A stretch of DNA of 64,000 bases, taken from positions 96,852-160,851 of IMG/VR virus record IMGVR_UViG_3300020438_000008. One strand, 5' to 3'. This stretch comes from a virus. The translations under genes and the position numbers were made by a program. Below are positions 25,719 through 34,157 of the stretch, piece by piece. The notes below the pieces were generated by a model. That model saw only the letters and a list, made by a program, of their open reading frames with translations, was not told where the DNA came from and did not search any database. Numbering within the stretch: position 1 is the first letter of the stretch; the number at the start of each line of letters is the position of its first letter.

Positions 25719-27164
25719 ATGAAAGAATGTATCATCAAAATTAAGGACGAAGTAAACATTAAGTTGGAAGGTTTGGATCCTGGTACACGTAGAAAGTGTT
25801 CTAATAAACTCAAATTCTTTTTACCACATGCTTATCATATGCCAGCTTATAAACTTGGTCGTTGGGATGGTACAGTTAGATTCTGTGATGTTGGTGGTCG
25901 TACATTTTTAAATTTACTTGATGATATCTTGCCTGTAATTATGGAAGAAGGATATGAAGTAAAGATTGATGATGACCGCCAGTTACACAACCTAGAGTTT
26001 ACTCAAGTTAAGGAAGATTATTGGGGTGATGCAGTATGGCCAGCTGGACACATACAAGAGGGCCAAAACATACGTTTAAGAGACTATCAGGTAGATATAG
26101 TCAATAAGTTCATAGAACACCCTCAATGCTTACAAGAGGTCGCCACAGGCGCAGGAAAGACGATAATAACTGCTACTTTATCTAGTCTAGTAGAACAATA
26201 TGGACGTAGTATAGTTATTGTGCCAAATAAAGATTTAGTTAGGCAGACATTTGAAGATTATGAAAACTGTGGATTAGATGTAGGTGTATATTTTGGTGAT
26301 AAAAAAGATATCGGTAAAACACATACAATCTGTACTTGGCAAAGTTTGAATTCATTATTAAAAAGAAGTAAAGCCGGAGAGGCTAATATACAAGATTTTA
26401 TTGAAGACGTAATCTGTGTTATGGTTGATGAGGTTCATCAGGCAAAGGCAGATGTATTGAAAGATTTACTTACAGGTGTTTTTGCTAATATGCCAATTCG
26501 TTGGGGACTAACGGGAACGATACCAAAGAGTGATTGGGAATCAGCTTCATTAAGAAGTTCTTTAGGAGAAGTTATTCATAAACTTGCGGCTAAAGAATTA
26601 CAAGACCAAGGAGTACTTGCTAAATGTCATGTCAATATTGTACAGACGGCAGAAACGGCAGAATATGGGGATTATCAGAGTGAACTAAAGTTTTTATTAG
26701 AAGATAAAAAACGTATGCAGTATGTGTCAAATATGATTAGAGATATAGCTAAATCAGGTAACACATTGGTTCTAACTGGTAGAATTAGTAACGGAAATAT
26801 GTTACAGGAACTATTAGACGGTTCTGAATTCGTTCAGGGATCAATGAAAGTAGTTGATAGAAAAGATGCATACGATGAAATAAATCAAGCAACTAACTCA
26901 ATAACTATTGCGACTTACGGTGTCGCCGCAGTGGGAATTAATATTCCAAGAATATTTAATCTGGTTTTGCTTGAGCCAGGCAAAAGTTTTGTAAGAGTAA
27001 TACAATCAATAGGACGAGGTGTACGTATTGCAAAAGATAAAGATTTTGTTAATGTTTGGGATGTAACTAGCAGATGTAAATTTAGTAGACGCCATTTAAC
27101 AGAACGTAAAAAATATTATAAGGATGCTCAGTATCCTTTTACAATAGATAAGGTAAATTACTAA
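25719..27164 (+). CDS. uvsW: UvsW RNA-DNA/DNA helicase
   Basis: 481 residues of T4 UvsW, an SF2 helicase that unwinds R-loops and branched DNA and controls origin use. Motif Q/I: RLRDYQVDIVNKF and ATGAGKT (about residues 143-150); motif II DEVH (about 237); motif III LTGT; motif VI IQSIGRGVR. The N-terminal about 80 residues form the UvsW-specific domain (LKFFLPHAYHMPAYKLGRWDG). Overlaps the next gene by one base. Confidence 0.94.
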   Translation: MKECIIKIKDEVNIKLEGLDPGTRRKCSNKLKFFLPHAYHMPAYKLGRWDGTVRFCDVGGRTFLNLLDDILPVIMEEGYEVKIDDDRQLHNLEFTQVKEDYWGDAVWPAGHIQEGQNIRLRDYQVDIVNKFIEHPQCLQEVATGAGKTIITATLSSLVEQYGRSIVIVPNKDLVRQTFEDYENCGLDVGVYFGDKKDIGKTHTICTWQSLNSLLKRSKAGEANIQDFIEDVICVMVDEVHQAKADVLKDLLTGVFANMPIRWGLTGTIPKSDWESASLRSSLGEVIHKLAAKELQDQGVLAKCHVNIVQTAETAEYGDYQSELKFLLEDKKRMQYVSNMIRDIAKSGNTLVLTGRISNGNMLQELLDGSEFVQGSMKVVDRKDAYDEINQATNSITIATYGVAAVGINIPRIFNLVLLEPGKSFVRVIQSIGRGVRIAKDKDFVNVWDVTSRCKFSRRHLTERKKYYKDAQYPFTIDKVNY

Positions 27165-27667
27165 TGAAAATTTTAACACCAGAAAACATATGTTATGAAA
27201 TGAATTCTCTTCCAGAAAACGAGATTGAAGACATAAGATATTGTGTAATGGATGTAACGGATAAGAATGAACCAGATTTCTTTTTTATACCGTTAGTATT
27301 CATTGAAACATTTAACGCACCTAGTATTAACTTAAGTATAGGTCCTTGGACAATAGAAATGCCAATCGATTGGAATATTCTTATTGGGGATCCAGATATG
27401 GGACAACTAGAATTTATTCCATTAACAAGTATTAATGAAAGACCTTTTCAAACTATCTTGACAAATCCTCTCGCAGGCTTTACAATGGGATGGGAAGACA
27501 TAAAAGTAAACAATGTATTTGCAGATGTAAAATGGTTTTTTCCAAAACTCAAATATGGTCATATATTAGTTATACCATTAGAGCATGGACCAAAACCAAA
27601 GTGTGCATATTTTGTAAAAGACTTGAATAGAATACCAGACGTATTAAACAGTTATGACTTTTTTTAA
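27164..27667 (+). CDS. Conserved phage protein of unknown function after uvsW
   Basis: 167 residues, one-base overlap with uvsW. It contains PFQTILTNPLAGFTMGWEDI and the distinctive EMPIDWNILIGDPDMGQLE, and ends with FFPKLKYGHILVIPLEHG. Looks like a compact beta-rich domain without recognised catalytic residues. Such a gene commonly follows uvsW in marine T4-like phages; function not known. Confidence 0.65.
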   Translation: MKILTPENICYEMNSLPENEIEDIRYCVMDVTDKNEPDFFFIPLVFIETFNAPSINLSIGPWTIEMPIDWNILIGDPDMGQLEFIPLTSINERPFQTILTNPLAGFTMGWEDIKVNNVFADVKWFFPKLKYGHILVIPLEHGPKPKCAYFVKDLNRIPDVLNSYDFF

Positions 27668-27677
27668 GGAGTAAACA

Positions 27678-28160
27678 ATGGCAGAAAAAATACCATTAAA
27701 AGAAATTCTCGGTGCAATGGATCGCCGTGATTTTAATTGGTATTCGAATCTTGATGATGAGAAAAAGAAACAATTTTCAAGTTGGTTATTTCTCAGATAT
27801 GCAAGTAGTGCCAAAGGTAAAGATAAAGATGAAGTTCTGTTGAATACAAACGAATTTGTAAACAAGTATTATAAAGATTTATATAAGCATGAAGACTTGA
27901 TGTGGAAGTTATTTTGCTTAACATCTACAGGAAAAAATCAATTCCATGAGTATATAAAACCGCCAAACTCACGTATCAAGACAGATACAATATCTCAGTT
28001 TATATCACAAACATATCCTCACATGAAAGGTGATGAAATTGAATTGTTTAGACAGTTGAATTCTGATGATGATATAAAACAAATGGCAAGAGATACTGGA
28101 ATGACTGATAAAGAGTTTGATGAAATTTTTGGTAAAACGAAAAAAAGGAAAAAGAAATGA
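27678..28160 (+). CDS. Possible clamp-loader small subunit (gp62-like)
   Basis: 160 residues. The pattern GAMDRRDFNWYSNLDDEKKK, followed by NTNEFVNKYYKDLYKHEDLM and KNQFHEYIKPP, resembles proteins I associate with the T4-like clamp-loader A subunit (gp62) in marine phages, but the match is from memory and not close to T4 gp62. gp44 and gp45 are not in the window, which weakens the inference. The C-terminus is highly basic. Confidence 0.38.
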   Translation: MAEKIPLKEILGAMDRRDFNWYSNLDDEKKKQFSSWLFLRYASSAKGKDKDEVLLNTNEFVNKYYKDLYKHEDLMWKLFCLTSTGKNQFHEYIKPPNSRIKTDTISQFISQTYPHMKGDEIELFRQLNSDDDIKQMARDTGMTDKEFDEIFGKTKKRKKK

Positions 28161-28387
28161 CAAATGACGAACTAGTAACAACAATTAAAATACTCGTAAG
28201 TGAAATCGAGGTACAAAAATTAAGAATTCAACCACATGACACTGGTCACATACATACTACTATCGGCGTATTAGAGGATAGAGTAGAAGAACTTTTAAAT
28301 GAAGTTAAGACAGGTGTTAATATGTTTTCTTCATCTACCTATGTAGGTGTAGAAAATGGAAAATACGTAGGCGTTAAAGATGTTTAG
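28157..28387 (+). CDS. Small protein of unknown function upstream of tRNA
   Basis: 76 residues, overlapping its predecessor by 4 nt. The first 50 residues (ELVTTIKILVSEIEVQKLRI, LEDRVEELLNEV) look like a short coiled-coil. It ends 14 nt before a tRNA gene. Confidence 0.55.
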   Translation: MTNDELVTTIKILVSEIEVQKLRIQPHDTGHIHTTIGVLEDRVEELLNEVKTGVNMFSSSTYVGVENGKYVGVKDV

Positions 28388-28401
28388 TGGTTGAGATAAA
28401 C

Positions 28402-28478
28402 GGACCCGTAGTTCAGCTGGATAGAACGCCTGTCTACGAAACAGGAGGTCAGAGGTTCGAATCCTCTCGGGTCCGCCA
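28402..28478 (+). tRNA. tRNA-Arg (anticodon ACG)
   Basis: A complete cloverleaf can be folded: acceptor GGACCCG / CGGGTCC, D-arm GTTCAGCTGGATAGAAC, anticodon stem CCTGT / ACAGG with loop CTACGAA (anticodon ACG at 28436-28438), T-arm AGAGGTTCGAATCCTCT, and G-CCA encoded. An A34 is normally modified to inosine and reads CGU, CGC and CGA. It lies between two protein genes in the same orientation. Confidence 0.95.
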
Positions 28479-28491
28479 GAAAGAGAAGTCT

Positions 28492-29163
28492 ATGTTTGAA
28501 TGTAAATTTTGTGGAAAAAGTTTTAAGAGAGAAAAGACTCTTATTGCCCATATGTGCGAACAGAAAAGAAGATTTACAAACAAAGATTCAAAATATGTAA
28601 GATTAGGATTTCTTGCATATAATCGTTTTTATGAAATATCTCAAAGAGGCACAAAACAAAGAACATACGAAGACTTTTCTAAAAGCAATTATTATACTGC
28701 ATTTACAAAGTTTGGTAAATATATTATAGAAGTAAATGCTATAGACCCAGAAAAGTTTATAGATTTTGTTATAACAAGCGGCGTAAAGCTGGATAAATGG
28801 TGTTCTGATACTGTTTATGAAACTTATATCAGAGAACTAAATAAAAAAGAGACAGCCGAACGTGCAGTTGAAAGAGGCATCTTATTGATGCAACAATGGG
28901 GAATGGAAAATGATAGACCGTTTAATGTATTCTTTAGGGAGATTAGTAAGCCACGTGCTATACACTGGATCAAATCCGGACGCATTAGCCCTTGGATTAT
29001 TTTTAATTCTATGTCTGGTACTGAACTTTTAAATAGTTTCAATGACCATGAGTTAAATTTGATTAATGAATATCTTGAGCCTACTTTCTGGACAAGAAAG
29101 TTTGAGGTCAGAAAAGACGATGTTATTTTTGTAAAAGAGATTCTAGAGAAAGCAGGTATTTAA
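28492..29163 (+). CDS. C2HC zinc-finger protein of unknown function
   Basis: 223 residues from the ATG 14 nt after the tRNA; a longer in-frame reading would run through the tRNA and is rejected. The N-terminus FECKFCGKSFKREKTLIAH then MC is a C-x2-C...H-x-C zinc finger. The remainder is helical with PRAIHWIKSGRISPWIIFN. Proteins with this finger occur in several marine T4-like phages near replication genes. DNA or RNA binding is likely but unproven. Confidence 0.7.
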   Translation: MFECKFCGKSFKREKTLIAHMCEQKRRFTNKDSKYVRLGFLAYNRFYEISQRGTKQRTYEDFSKSNYYTAFTKFGKYIIEVNAIDPEKFIDFVITSGVKLDKWCSDTVYETYIRELNKKETAERAVERGILLMQQWGMENDRPFNVFFREISKPRAIHWIKSGRISPWIIFNSMSGTELLNSFNDHELNLINEYLEPTFWTRKFEVRKDDVIFVKEILEKAGI

Positions 29164-29164
29164 A

Positions 29165-29338
29165 ATGAGTGAAGACATTACAAAAAGAATTGAACAAGTA
29201 GAAAAAAAGGTAGATAAATTACAAAAAAGTTTAGATGAACTAAATGCAAAGCTAAGTAAACATATAGAGTTCATTGACAACACATACGAAGGATTAAGAA
29301 ATCCTATCGATGCGGCTAAAAGATTTTTACGGAGATAA
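29165..29338 (+). CDS. 57-residue coiled-coil protein
   Basis: ATG at 29165, directly after the zinc-finger gene. The sequence (RIEQVEKKVDKLQKSLDEL and onward) has clear heptads over about 30 residues, followed by NPIDAAKRFLRR. Its stop is one base before the next ATG. Small coiled-coil adaptor; function unknown. Confidence 0.65.
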   Translation: MSEDITKRIEQVEKKVDKLQKSLDELNAKLSKHIEFIDNTYEGLRNPIDAAKRFLRR

Positions 29339-29339
29339 T

Positions 29340-29543
29340 ATGGCAACTAAAAAGGTAACAAAAGCGACTTCAAGGATAGTAGAAATACAGGAAGATCCTG
29401 ATACAAAGGAATGTTATTTTGTTCTACCACAAGACGTTATTAGAAGTCTAGGTTGGAGTGACGATGATGAGTTGGAATGGATTGAAAATCCTGACAAAAG
29501 TTGGTCTCTTAAAAAAGTTAAAGAGGACAAAAATGACAAGTAA
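29340..29543 (+). CDS. AbrB/SpoVT-like swapped-hairpin protein
   Basis: 67 residues from the ATG at 29340 (GGAG 5 nt upstream). YFVLPQDVIRSLGWSDDDEL followed by EWIENPDKSWSLKK fits the swapped-hairpin DNA-binding fold of AbrB/MazE antitoxins, as often seen in T4-like phages. Likely a small transcription regulator. Overlaps the next gene by 11 nt. Confidence 0.6.
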   Translation: MATKKVTKATSRIVEIQEDPDTKECYFVLPQDVIRSLGWSDDDELEWIENPDKSWSLKKVKEDKNDK

Positions 29544-30054
29544 AGAAAAATATATCTATGAAAGCCCAGATGGAGGAAAAACTGTGACTAGAAGAAAGTT
29601 TGGAGAAACTGAAAAAGAATTATTAGAAGAATATAACGAAATACAAACTTGGAAAAAAGAAGAAGACAACCACTTAACATTAGATATGGGTGATAGTTTA
29701 GATTTAGATGTTTCTAACTCAACTACTATAACAACTACTATGCATGACACATTGTCTGTGGCAGGTGATTACACATATACAACATCGCCTTCTACTTTGA
29801 CATTAGGTGGAAGTGGATATCAGTTTGAAGATGTAGAACCAGATTTACATGTGACAGTCAATGGCGAAGAAAGAAAAATGAGCGAAGTAATTGAACAAGT
29901 AGATAGCATTTCAAAAAGATTAAAAGTTTTAGAAAAGCCTGATGAAAAAACTTTAGAAAAATATAAAGTACTTGCAGATATATATGAACAATATAAAATT
30001 GCAGATGCATTTCTAAATTCTCCTGGACCGGAGGACGATGATGAAAACCATTGA
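29533..30054 (+). CDS. Conserved phage protein of unknown function
   Basis: 173 residues from the ATG at 29533 (GAGG upstream). It begins with EKYIYESPDGGKTVTRRKFG, a motif seen in unannotated marine phage proteins, has a Thr/Ser/Asp-rich central part (TTITTTMHDTLSVAGDYTYT) and a helical C-terminus. Function not recognised. Confidence 0.55.
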   Translation: MTSKEKYIYESPDGGKTVTRRKFGETEKELLEEYNEIQTWKKEEDNHLTLDMGDSLDLDVSNSTTITTTMHDTLSVAGDYTYTTSPSTLTLGGSGYQFEDVEPDLHVTVNGEERKMSEVIEQVDSISKRLKVLEKPDEKTLEKYKVLADIYEQYKIADAFLNSPGPEDDDENH

Positions 30055-30541
30055 TTATGATTGGATTAAAGTAGATAAAGCTATTCAACATATAGCAATG
30101 CAAATGTATCAAAGTGAATGGAGACCGGATTATATTGTTGGTATAACTAGAGGTGGATTAATACCAGCAGTTATGTTATCTCATATGACTAATATTCCAA
30201 TGCATACACTTTCAATACAACTTGGTACAGAAGGACTTGAAGAAAATACAGAAAGTAATTGTTGGATGGCAGAAGATGCCTTTGGTTACAAAGATAAACA
30301 AAAAAATATATTAGTTATTGATGATATTAATCGTGGCGGTGATGCTCTTGCATGGCTTATGAATGATTGGAAAGAAGGTTGCTTACCCAATGATACATTA
30401 ACTTGGGAAAGTGTTTGGCACAATAATGTTAAGTTTGCTTCACTTATTATGGATCCAAATTCTATTGTTGATACTGATTACTACTATGAAGAATTATATT
30501 CAGAAGACGAAAATTGGGTAACATTTCCGTGGGAAAAATAG
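30041..30541 (+). CDS. Phosphoribosyltransferase
   Basis: 166 residues. The PRPP-binding motif VIDDINRGGDA (about residues 91-101) and an early GITRGGLIPAVMLSH loop identify a type I PRTase, most like hypoxanthine/xanthine salvage enzymes. GGAGG lies 6 nt before the second of two adjacent ATGs. With the PRPP synthetase gene at 39.6 kb it suggests phage-directed nucleotide salvage. Base specificity is not readable. Confidence 0.85.
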   Translation: MKTIDYDWIKVDKAIQHIAMQMYQSEWRPDYIVGITRGGLIPAVMLSHMTNIPMHTLSIQLGTEGLEENTESNCWMAEDAFGYKDKQKNILVIDDINRGGDALAWLMNDWKEGCLPNDTLTWESVWHNNVKFASLIMDPNSIVDTDYYYEELYSEDENWVTFPWEK

Positions 30542-31308
30542 ACGTATTACCACAAAAAACTTACTTGCTAGAATACTTTGCTGGAACATATGGAGACTAT
30601 ATATCAGGTCTTATATCATATTCAGTAAAAGGGTTTTATGATGATTATGAGTTAAAAGACCAATGGAGATATTGGTCTGTTGATTATGCTTTAGTAAAAA
30701 GAAATAGATATTCGCTAAGTTTAAGAGGTGGTGGATATGAGTTTGTAGAAAAGTATAATGAGTTTATGCTTTCACGTATGATAGAAGATTTTCGCCCTCA
30801 CTTTGACGAAATGAAACCAACTAAAGTCTTATTCAATACACACCCAAGACTTGTACAGAACAGACAACCAAATAGCAAAGAACATTATAGAACACTTGTA
30901 AATGATTTTACTAAAACAAACACACTGTTTTTGGCAGTGCCTTTAGAGTTTGAATCTATATTCAAAGTTGCATGTAATGAGTATTATACAAGTAAGATGC
31001 ATACAGAAAATAATATGGAAAATTTTTTAGAATTATTTAAACTACATGCAGACAAACAAGCACTTGCTCTAAAAATAATACCCGATGAAAAACGTTTCAT
31101 GCTACATGATGTAGATGATATTTCACCAAAAGATATAGTACAGTTTGGCGATGTTGATAGAGAACGTTTTCTTTATTACCAAGATATGTATAACATGGAA
31201 AAGATGGAGTTACTAAATTGGCATACTCAACGTCTTTTAAAAAAGACAGAATATAGTAATCCAGAAATAATTAAAGAAATGAAAGACTATGTTAAATCGT
31301 TAATGTAG
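30514..31308 (+). CDS. Unknown protein with FAGTYGDYIS motif
   Basis: 264 residues, overlapping the PRTase by 28 nt; a GTG at 30529 is an alternative start. The N-terminal LLEYFAGTYGDYISGLISYS looks like the N-terminal strand-loop-helix of the 62480 and 63459 proteins (PPGAGKNFISLY; LPGAASNFISYM), and VLFNTHPRLV follows. Sulfotransferase-like or nucleotide-binding folds are possible, but no P-loop is complete. Its 3' end overlaps the convergent minus-strand gene by 22 nt. Confidence 0.55.
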   Translation: MGNISVGKIDVLPQKTYLLEYFAGTYGDYISGLISYSVKGFYDDYELKDQWRYWSVDYALVKRNRYSLSLRGGGYEFVEKYNEFMLSRMIEDFRPHFDEMKPTKVLFNTHPRLVQNRQPNSKEHYRTLVNDFTKTNTLFLAVPLEFESIFKVACNEYYTSKMHTENNMENFLELFKLHADKQALALKIIPDEKRFMLHDVDDISPKDIVQFGDVDRERFLYYQDMYNMEKMELLNWHTQRLLKKTEYSNPEIIKEMKDYVKSLM

Positions 31309-32309
31309 TTAGAAAGTAATTTTCTATCTACGTAAGGTCTTATATTGTGTGTTTGAAAATCTGAAATCTTATAGTCTATTTCTTGTACATTTAAATTATC
31401 AAACTTAAACTGCTTAACATAATCAGCAAATCCAACATACTCAGTATCATACTTACCATATAGATAGTCTACTTTGATATTAGGATATGCATCTAAGTAT
31501 CTGTATGGGTCTAATATCTTATTATCAATATTTAACTTTTTAAATCCCCAACATTTTACCATATGCATAATTGCAACATTAATCATATCTAGCTTTTGTT
31601 CTTCAAGGTGTGATGGTCTATTAAACCATTTGAAATAAGATTTAATCCAAGGAGAATGTTCCCAAGAATATGTTGCTTGACCGGCTGTAGTTAATACGTT
31701 TGTTACTATATCACTTAGATGATATGCGACACTTAATGCACTACCGGCATGTTTAGAGTCTGCGTATATTATTACGTGCTTGTATTTTTTCTTAACATAT
31801 TCTCTTATCTGATTACACATCTTTTCTTGTGTATCGTTCTTTTTACTTACACCTAATACCATTGCACTAGGATATAAAGACTCAGGATATCGTAATGGGT
31901 CTTCATTTACAATCAACAAGTCAGTATCTAAGTTTACAATTTTCTCACTTACGTTTGTTAGTGGACTTGTCAATCTACCTTCATGTCCTGCATAACTTGT
32001 AAAGTGAATTATTAGTTTATCAAAATCTTTGTCAGTTTTCTTCCAACACATAGTATAATCTTCACTGACATTTTCAAACTTATCAGTATCATATTGATAT
32101 ACCATGTCGGAATGAATATCCCAACTACCTGTTCTTGCTTTTTGGGTGTAAGTATCTACTACATCTTTTTTATAAATCTTAGTGTAGATATCGCTACTTT
32201 TTATATTACGTAACTCTATATATTTTTCATATACTAGTTTTTCGTGTAAAAAGTATAAATCAAGTTCATCGTTTAGGTCTATATCTAAATCGAGTAGTTT
32301 AATTTTCAT
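31287..32309 (-). CDS. Putative alpha/beta-hydrolase-like protein of the ACP cassette
   Basis: 340 residues, last gene of a three-gene minus-strand cassette. DLLIVNEDPLRYPESLYPS and then KHVIIYADSKHAGSALSVAY read like the strand-nucleophile-elbow-helix region of a hydrolase or thioesterase, but the G-x-S-x-G is not canonical (A-D-S-K-H). Aspartates and histidines follow (WEHSPW, PSHLEEQ). Start overlaps the ACP stop. A role in releasing or transferring an acyl chain from ACP is inference from context. Confidence 0.45.
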   Translation of the reverse strand: MKIKLLDLDIDLNDELDLYFLHEKLVYEKYIELRNIKSSDIYTKIYKKDVVDTYTQKARTGSWDIHSDMVYQYDTDKFENVSEDYTMCWKKTDKDFDKLIIHFTSYAGHEGRLTSPLTNVSEKIVNLDTDLLIVNEDPLRYPESLYPSAMVLGVSKKNDTQEKMCNQIREYVKKKYKHVIIYADSKHAGSALSVAYHLSDIVTNVLTTAGQATYSWEHSPWIKSYFKWFNRPSHLEEQKLDMINVAIMHMVKCWGFKKLNIDNKILDPYRYLDAYPNIKVDYLYGKYDTEYVGFADYVKQFKFDNLNVQEIDYKISDFQTHNIRPYVDRKLLSNYINDLT

Positions 32310-32545
32310 TAATCATACTCCGCTAGATACTCCACTAAATCTTTAACGTTTTTAATTTCGTCTAGTCTTTGGTTGTCTAATTCGATATCTAACTCGTCTT
32401 CTAGTGTAACTAGAATTTCAATACTATCTAACGAATCAACGCCAATGTCTTTAAATGGTTGACCTGATTCGATAAACTCATCAGTTAGTTCAACCTCTGC
32501 CCTGTCAAGTGTAATTTCTTTTAGTGCCTTTAGTGTTCTGCTCAT
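32309..32545 (-). CDS. Acyl carrier protein
   Basis: 78 residues from the ATG at 32545; upstream in-frame ATGs lie in the preceding gene. IGVDSLDSIEILVTLEDELD contains the DSL motif whose Ser receives 4'-phosphopantetheine, and the acidic helix II is typical. Length matches stand-alone ACPs. It is coupled to the radical SAM gene and the hydrolase-like gene on both sides, so it probably carries a substrate for this cassette and does not feed general fatty acid synthesis. Confidence 0.88.
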   Translation of the reverse strand: MSRTLKALKEITLDRAEVELTDEFIESGQPFKDIGVDSLDSIEILVTLEDELDIELDNQRLDEIKNVKDLVEYLAEYD

Positions 32546-32546
32546 T

Positions 32547-33485
32547 TTAATAGCCGCCTTCATTCTCTTTTGTGTGTTCGTAAAATGGTGCAAGTTTGAA
32601 GTCTTGTGTAATACGTCCTCTTCTTTTGCTACCTGGGTCTGGAATACCACCTTCATTGTCAGTATCCCAATTAGTAATTTTTACCCATCTTCCTCTATTT
32701 AGAAGTTTATTTCCTTCCTTCAGTGGGAATAAAATAGTGTTCTTTTCGCTAAACTTATTGTAGTAAGGTACACCGTGAAAGCTCCAAATATAGTCCTCAG
32801 AGACATTAAATTGGTCTGCACATAGTTTTACTAGCCCTTCTAATTTAATGTTACCGTCTTTGTCTTTCTGATATCTACCTAATTGTCCAACGTTTTTAAT
32901 TCTCATCATTACGTTGTTTATCTTTTCTTTCTCTATAAGTTCTTTTAATCTTGCTGGTGCTTCATAATTAATCTCTGGAATAATAATAGTACCAGTATTC
33001 AAATTCATTTTTCTATCTACGATATTACGAAGTGCTTTTAGTTTTTTAGTTGCACAACGTAGTTCATCGATTTGTTCATACCAATCATCGTTATCTACTC
33101 CATTCAAACTTAAAGTTACACTACGTAATCCTGCTTCAATTAAAGTATTTAAATATTTTGGACGTGATAATCTTAATCCATTTGTTACTAAAGTACAACT
33201 ATGCTTTCTACCATTGGTACGTCCATGCTCATATACTGCACGAATAAAATTTGCACAGTTAGGAGACATTGTAGGTTCTGCACCGATAATACGTACAAAT
33301 GCTCGACCACCAAGCCTATCCATGAAATCCTTAAATCTATCTAAGTCCATATCAGGTGGTTCTCTGCTAGGTATATAACAGTTCTTACAAGTCATGTTGC
33401 ATTTATGCGTGATATCTGCACATATATCTACAAACGTATTTTCTTCTGGTTCTGTAATCTCATAATTAAAGAGTTTATGAAGCAT
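32547..33485 (-). CDS. Radical SAM enzyme
   Basis: 312 residues from the ATG at 33485 (AAGG site). The [4Fe-4S] motif is CNMTCKNCY (C-x3-C-x2-C), near residue 30, followed by IIGAEPTMSP (the GGEP-like motif) and LVTNGLRL. Layout resembles MoaA/PqqE-type radical SAM proteins; no SPASM cysteine cluster is seen at the C-terminus. First gene of the cassette, under a late promoter on the minus strand. Confidence 0.85.
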   Translation of the reverse strand: MLHKLFNYEITEPEENTFVDICADITHKCNMTCKNCYIPSREPPDMDLDRFKDFMDRLGGRAFVRIIGAEPTMSPNCANFIRAVYEHGRTNGRKHSCTLVTNGLRLSRPKYLNTLIEAGLRSVTLSLNGVDNDDWYEQIDELRCATKKLKALRNIVDRKMNLNTGTIIIPEINYEAPARLKELIEKEKINNVMMRIKNVGQLGRYQKDKDGNIKLEGLVKLCADQFNVSEDYIWSFHGVPYYNKFSEKNTILFPLKEGNKLLNRGRWVKITNWDTDNEGGIPDPGSKRRGRITQDFKLAPFYEHTKENEGGY

Positions 33486-33522
33486 ATAGTTTTGTACCTT
33501 AATAAATATGTTTATGTACATC

Positions 33523-33530
33523 TATTTATC
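33523..33530 (-). promoter_or_regulatory. Late promoter element on the minus strand
   Basis: Reverse complement is GATAAATAG, the same element used by late genes on the plus strand. It lies 38 nt before the radical SAM ATG and inside the space shared with a divergent gene. Confidence 0.75.
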
Positions 33531-33548
33531 GTCCCGGGAAATGCGCCA

Positions 33549-34157
33549 ATGTTAAAGCATTTATACAAATTCGATTATCGAATTGACAAGGACCAACTCA
33601 GAAAAGAACACAAGTTGATGCAAGAAAGTAATGATACTTCTTTGCATAATGTTAATACCGATTTATTAGAAAAAGTTAATGCAGGCAGAGAAACTGGTGA
33701 AGATATTTTCCCTACATATCATGATTTAAAAGATAAAGAGCAATGGGATAATATGGATACTTTGAAAATAAGAGCATTCAATGAATATCAATATCAAGAT
33801 GATTGTCCAGAAATGAAAAGATTAACTAATGATTTTGCTAAGATATTAGATAGTAAAGACATAACACCGTTCTTTGTATTACAAGAGCAAAACTCAGACT
33901 TTCCAATGCATATTGATATGGGGTTTCAATGTGCAATAAACTTAATTATAGATGGTGGAGATACACCAATTATGTTCAGAGAAGACGATGGATCTATACA
34001 TAAATACAACTACGATAACGCATTACTTAACATCTGTAACGTCTTTCACGGTGTACCTAAACAACAAGATATGAAAAGAATGTTACTTAAATTTAGAATA
34101 AAAGATGTATCGTATAATAATGCATGTAAGCGAATGATGGAGTACTTTAGTGAATAA
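33549..34157 (+). CDS. 2OG-Fe(II) oxygenase-like protein A (tandem paralogue)
   Basis: 202 residues from the ATG at 33549. The C-terminal half reads as a dioxygenase jelly roll: His-x-Asp in FPMHIDMGFQCAINL, TPIMFRED, distal His in NVFHGVP and Arg in RMLLKFRI. The next gene has the same arrangement. Divergent from the radical SAM cassette with only 63 nt between the starts. Substrate unknown; the N-terminal 90 residues are unlike the paralogue. Confidence 0.6.
   Translation: MLKHLYKFDYRIDKDQLRKEHKLMQESNDTSLHNVNTDLLEKVNAGRETGEDIFPTYHDLKDKEQWDNMDTLKIRAFNEYQYQDDCPEMKRLTNDFAKILDSKDITPFFVLQEQNSDFPMHIDMGFQCAINLIIDGGDTPIMFREDDGSIHKYNYDNALLNICNVFHGVPKQQDMKRMLLKFRIKDVSYNNACKRMMEYFSE

Noticed and set aside
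28387-28491. Extended N-terminus of the zinc-finger gene starting before the tRNA
   Set aside because: This frame runs straight through a perfect tRNA-Arg; the zinc-finger motif begins at the ATG at 28492.
30514-30600. Walker A P-loop in the 30514 protein
   Set aside because: AGTYGDY lacks the GK(S/T) end; only a general resemblance to binding loops remains.
33405-33548. N-terminal extension of the 33549 gene
   Set aside because: The extra 48 residues are antisense to the radical SAM gene and its promoter; homology to the paralogue starts later.
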